A stretch of 7,626 nucleotides of DNA, from assembly GCA_020853995.1 (NCBI GenBank), contig JADYXV010000319.1, positions 1-7,626 of the forward strand. The letters run 5' to 3'. The notes under the pieces were generated by a model. The model was not told where the DNA came from. It did not search any database and saw only the letters and a program-made list of their open reading frames with translations. The DNA comes from Novosphingobium sp. (GTDB lineage: Bacteria; Pseudomonadota; Alphaproteobacteria; Sphingomonadales; Sphingomonadaceae). Position numbers and translations under genes: made by a program. Below, one piece after another: positions 6,790-7,626 of the stretch. Numbering within the stretch: the first letter of the stretch is position 1; each line of letters opens with the position of its first letter.

Positions 6790-6949
6790 GTAGTGCATAC
6801 GAGTTCCTGGGGGCAAAGCACCGTCGTTACGGCTGAATGGGCGCGAAAAGGTGGGTGGAAACCGTGCTTATTGCGGTGCACACCACTTGCGCGAAGGCAG
6901 TCGCGGGACTAGGGCGCAACCAAACCCGTTAGCAAGGCGAGTCAGCCCT
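6790..6949 (+). promoter_or_regulatory. Leader/promoter region of the nuo operon
   Basis: This 160-bp gap between calB and nuoA should contain the promoter of the complex I operon. I see no hairpin plus T-run after calB and no sigma-70 pair I would stand behind. TTGCGC near 6889-6894 is a possible -35, but the sequence at the expected -10 is GC-rich. The frame of nuoA is open back to a GTG at 6851, but the encoded stretch is Arg-rich and unlike NuoA N-termini. An AAGGCGAG at 6934-6941, eight bases before the TTG at 6950, is the likely ribosome site. Confidence 0.35.
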
Positions 6950-7336
6950 TTGGTCGAACAATCCAGCTATTTGGCGCAGTACCTGCCAATCCTGATATTC
7001 CTCGGGATCGCCTTGGCGCTTTCGTCTGCATTCGTGTTCCTGCCGATGGGTATTGCCCGGCTGACCGGCACACACAATCCGAACGCCGAGAAGAACAGTG
7101 AGTACGAATGCGGCTTCCCCGCGTTCGAGGACCCGCGCAGCCAGTTTGACGTGCGGTTCTATCTCGTCGCAATCCTGTTCATCATCTTCGATCTTGAAGC
7201 TGCATTCCTGTTTCCTTGGGCTGTCAGCCTTGGTGAAACGGGCTGGGCAGGTTGGATCACGATGATGGTGTTCCTCGCTGAACTGGTGATCGGCTTCATT
7301 TACGCCTGGAAAAAAGGCGCGTTGGACTGGGAATGA
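6950..7336 (+). CDS. nuoA: NADH-quinone oxidoreductase subunit A (NuoA)
   Basis: Small membrane subunit of respiratory complex I (the ND3 homologue), in the inner membrane at the junction between the membrane arm and the quinone site. Starting at the TTG at 6950 it has 128 residues, typical for the family in alphaproteobacteria. Helix 1 spans about 9-32. The conserved loop contains EYECGFPAFE (51-60), with C54 at the position of the ND3 loop cysteine. Helix 2 spans about 68-90 and contains the acidic pair D81 and E83 in the FDLEAAFLFPW segment. Helix 3 spans about 100-120, and the protein ends in KKGALDWE. An upstream GTG start (6851) would add 33 residues that look like non-coding sequence. 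The TTG gives Met-Val followed shortly by QYLPILIFLG, the way related proteins begin. The stop codon overlaps the start of nuoB (ATGA), indicating coupled translation. Confidence 0.95.
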   Translation: MVEQSSYLAQYLPILIFLGIALALSSAFVFLPMGIARLTGTHNPNAEKNSEYECGFPAFEDPRSQFDVRFYLVAILFIIFDLEAAFLFPWAVSLGETGWAGWITMMVFLAELVIGFIYAWKKGALDWE

Positions 7337-7626
7337 GCAACATGGCCACATCTTCGCTCATCACTGCCGATCAGGTCGGTGGCAATCAGGGCGCGGTTGC
7401 CGCACCCGATCAGGCATTCGTCGATAGCTTGACCGCCGAAGTCTCGGACAAGGGCTTCCTCGTCACGTCGACCGAGGAACTGTTCCAATGGGCCCGCACC
7501 GGCTCGCTGTGGTGGATGACGTTTGGCCTCGCCTGTTGCGCGGTCGAGATGATCCACGTGAACATGCCGCGTTACGATATGGAACGCTTCGGCGTTGCCC
7601 CGCGCGCATCCCCCCGCCAGTCCGAC
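7333..7626 (+). CDS. nuoB: NADH-quinone oxidoreductase subunit B (NuoB), partial at the window end
   Basis: Hydrophilic-arm subunit of complex I (PSST homologue), which carries the terminal [4Fe-4S] cluster N2 that passes electrons to quinone. The first 98 codons are present and the frame is open to the last base. After a roughly 40-residue variable leader comes GFLVTSTEELFQWARTGSLW (41-60), then GLACCAVEM (65-73) with the adjacent ligand cysteines C68 and C69. MPRYDMERFG (78-87) and RASPRQSD (91-98) follow. The remaining two cluster cysteines would lie beyond the window. The ATG at 7333 overlaps the nuoA stop as ATGA; an in-frame ATG at 7342 is a less likely alternative. The order nuoA-nuoB fits a standard nuo operon continuing to the right. 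Confidence 0.96.
   Translation, partial: MSNMATSSLITADQVGGNQGAVAAPDQAFVDSLTAEVSDKGFLVTSTEELFQWARTGSLWWMTFGLACCAVEMIHVNMPRYDMERFGVAPRASPRQSD

Noticed and set aside
6851..6949. N-terminal extension of NuoA from a GTG start
   Set aside because: The extension has no similarity in style to NuoA N-termini and no signal or membrane features; the TTG at 6950 matches the family start better.
1..7626. Mobile elements, CRISPR arrays, tRNA/rRNA genes, attachment sites or a defence/toxin system
   Set aside because: I saw no spaced direct repeats, terminal inverted repeats, transposase or integrase motifs, or RNA-gene folds; nearly all sequence is accounted for by ordinary metabolic, envelope and respiratory genes.

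Overview
The window looks like a piece of an alphaproteobacterial chromosome, most likely a sphingomonad (Novosphingobium/Sphingobium-like). The grounds are the NuoA and NuoB sequence style, a CalB-type coniferyl aldehyde dehydrogenase, a COG3807-type periplasmic SH3 protein, moderately high GC and weak Shine-Dalgarno sites. This placement is by recognition, not by a search. I see no mobile element, CRISPR array, RNA gene or sign of recent transfer; it reads as ordinary housekeeping and catabolic sequence.

Layout. At the left edge a short frame ends in TAA at base 29, probably the tail of a plus-strand gene outside the window. A strong hairpin with an A-run on one side and a T-run on the other (31-70) follows and can terminate transcription from both directions. 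Two minus-strand genes come next: an Amt/AmtB ammonium channel (92-1417) and, upstream of it, a D-isomer-specific 2-hydroxyacid dehydrogenase (1545-2564). A 130-bp divergent spacer separates the latter from a plus-strand exported SH3-domain protein (2695-3189). That gene converges on a minus-strand thiolase (3244-4440), with a GC-rich hairpin between them (3211-3236). A second divergent spacer leads to a plus-strand run: an A24-family prepilin peptidase (4546-5331), coniferyl aldehyde dehydrogenase (5359-6789, probably co-transcribed with the peptidase), then the head of the complex I operon, nuoA (6950-7336) overlapping nuoB (7333 to the window end).

How the genes relate. Only nuoA-nuoB form an obvious functional unit (NADH:quinone oxidoreductase). 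The thiolase (acetyl-CoA/acetoacetyl-CoA), the aldehyde dehydrogenase (phenylpropanoid or other aldehyde oxidation) and the 2-hydroxyacid dehydrogenase (glyoxylate/hydroxypyruvate-type family) are separate metabolic genes. The ammonium channel has no adjacent glnK in the visible sequence.

The observation most worth a second look is in the 2-hydroxyacid dehydrogenase: the position that normally carries the catalytic histidine reads as arginine (CGC at 1664-1662 on the minus strand) in an otherwise intact gene. Smaller points are start-codon choices for amt and nuoA, the missing glnK next to amt, a lysine-less GSGDPP motif in the prepilin peptidase, and that peptidase's lack of pilus neighbours. 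I found no convincing undescribed system here.
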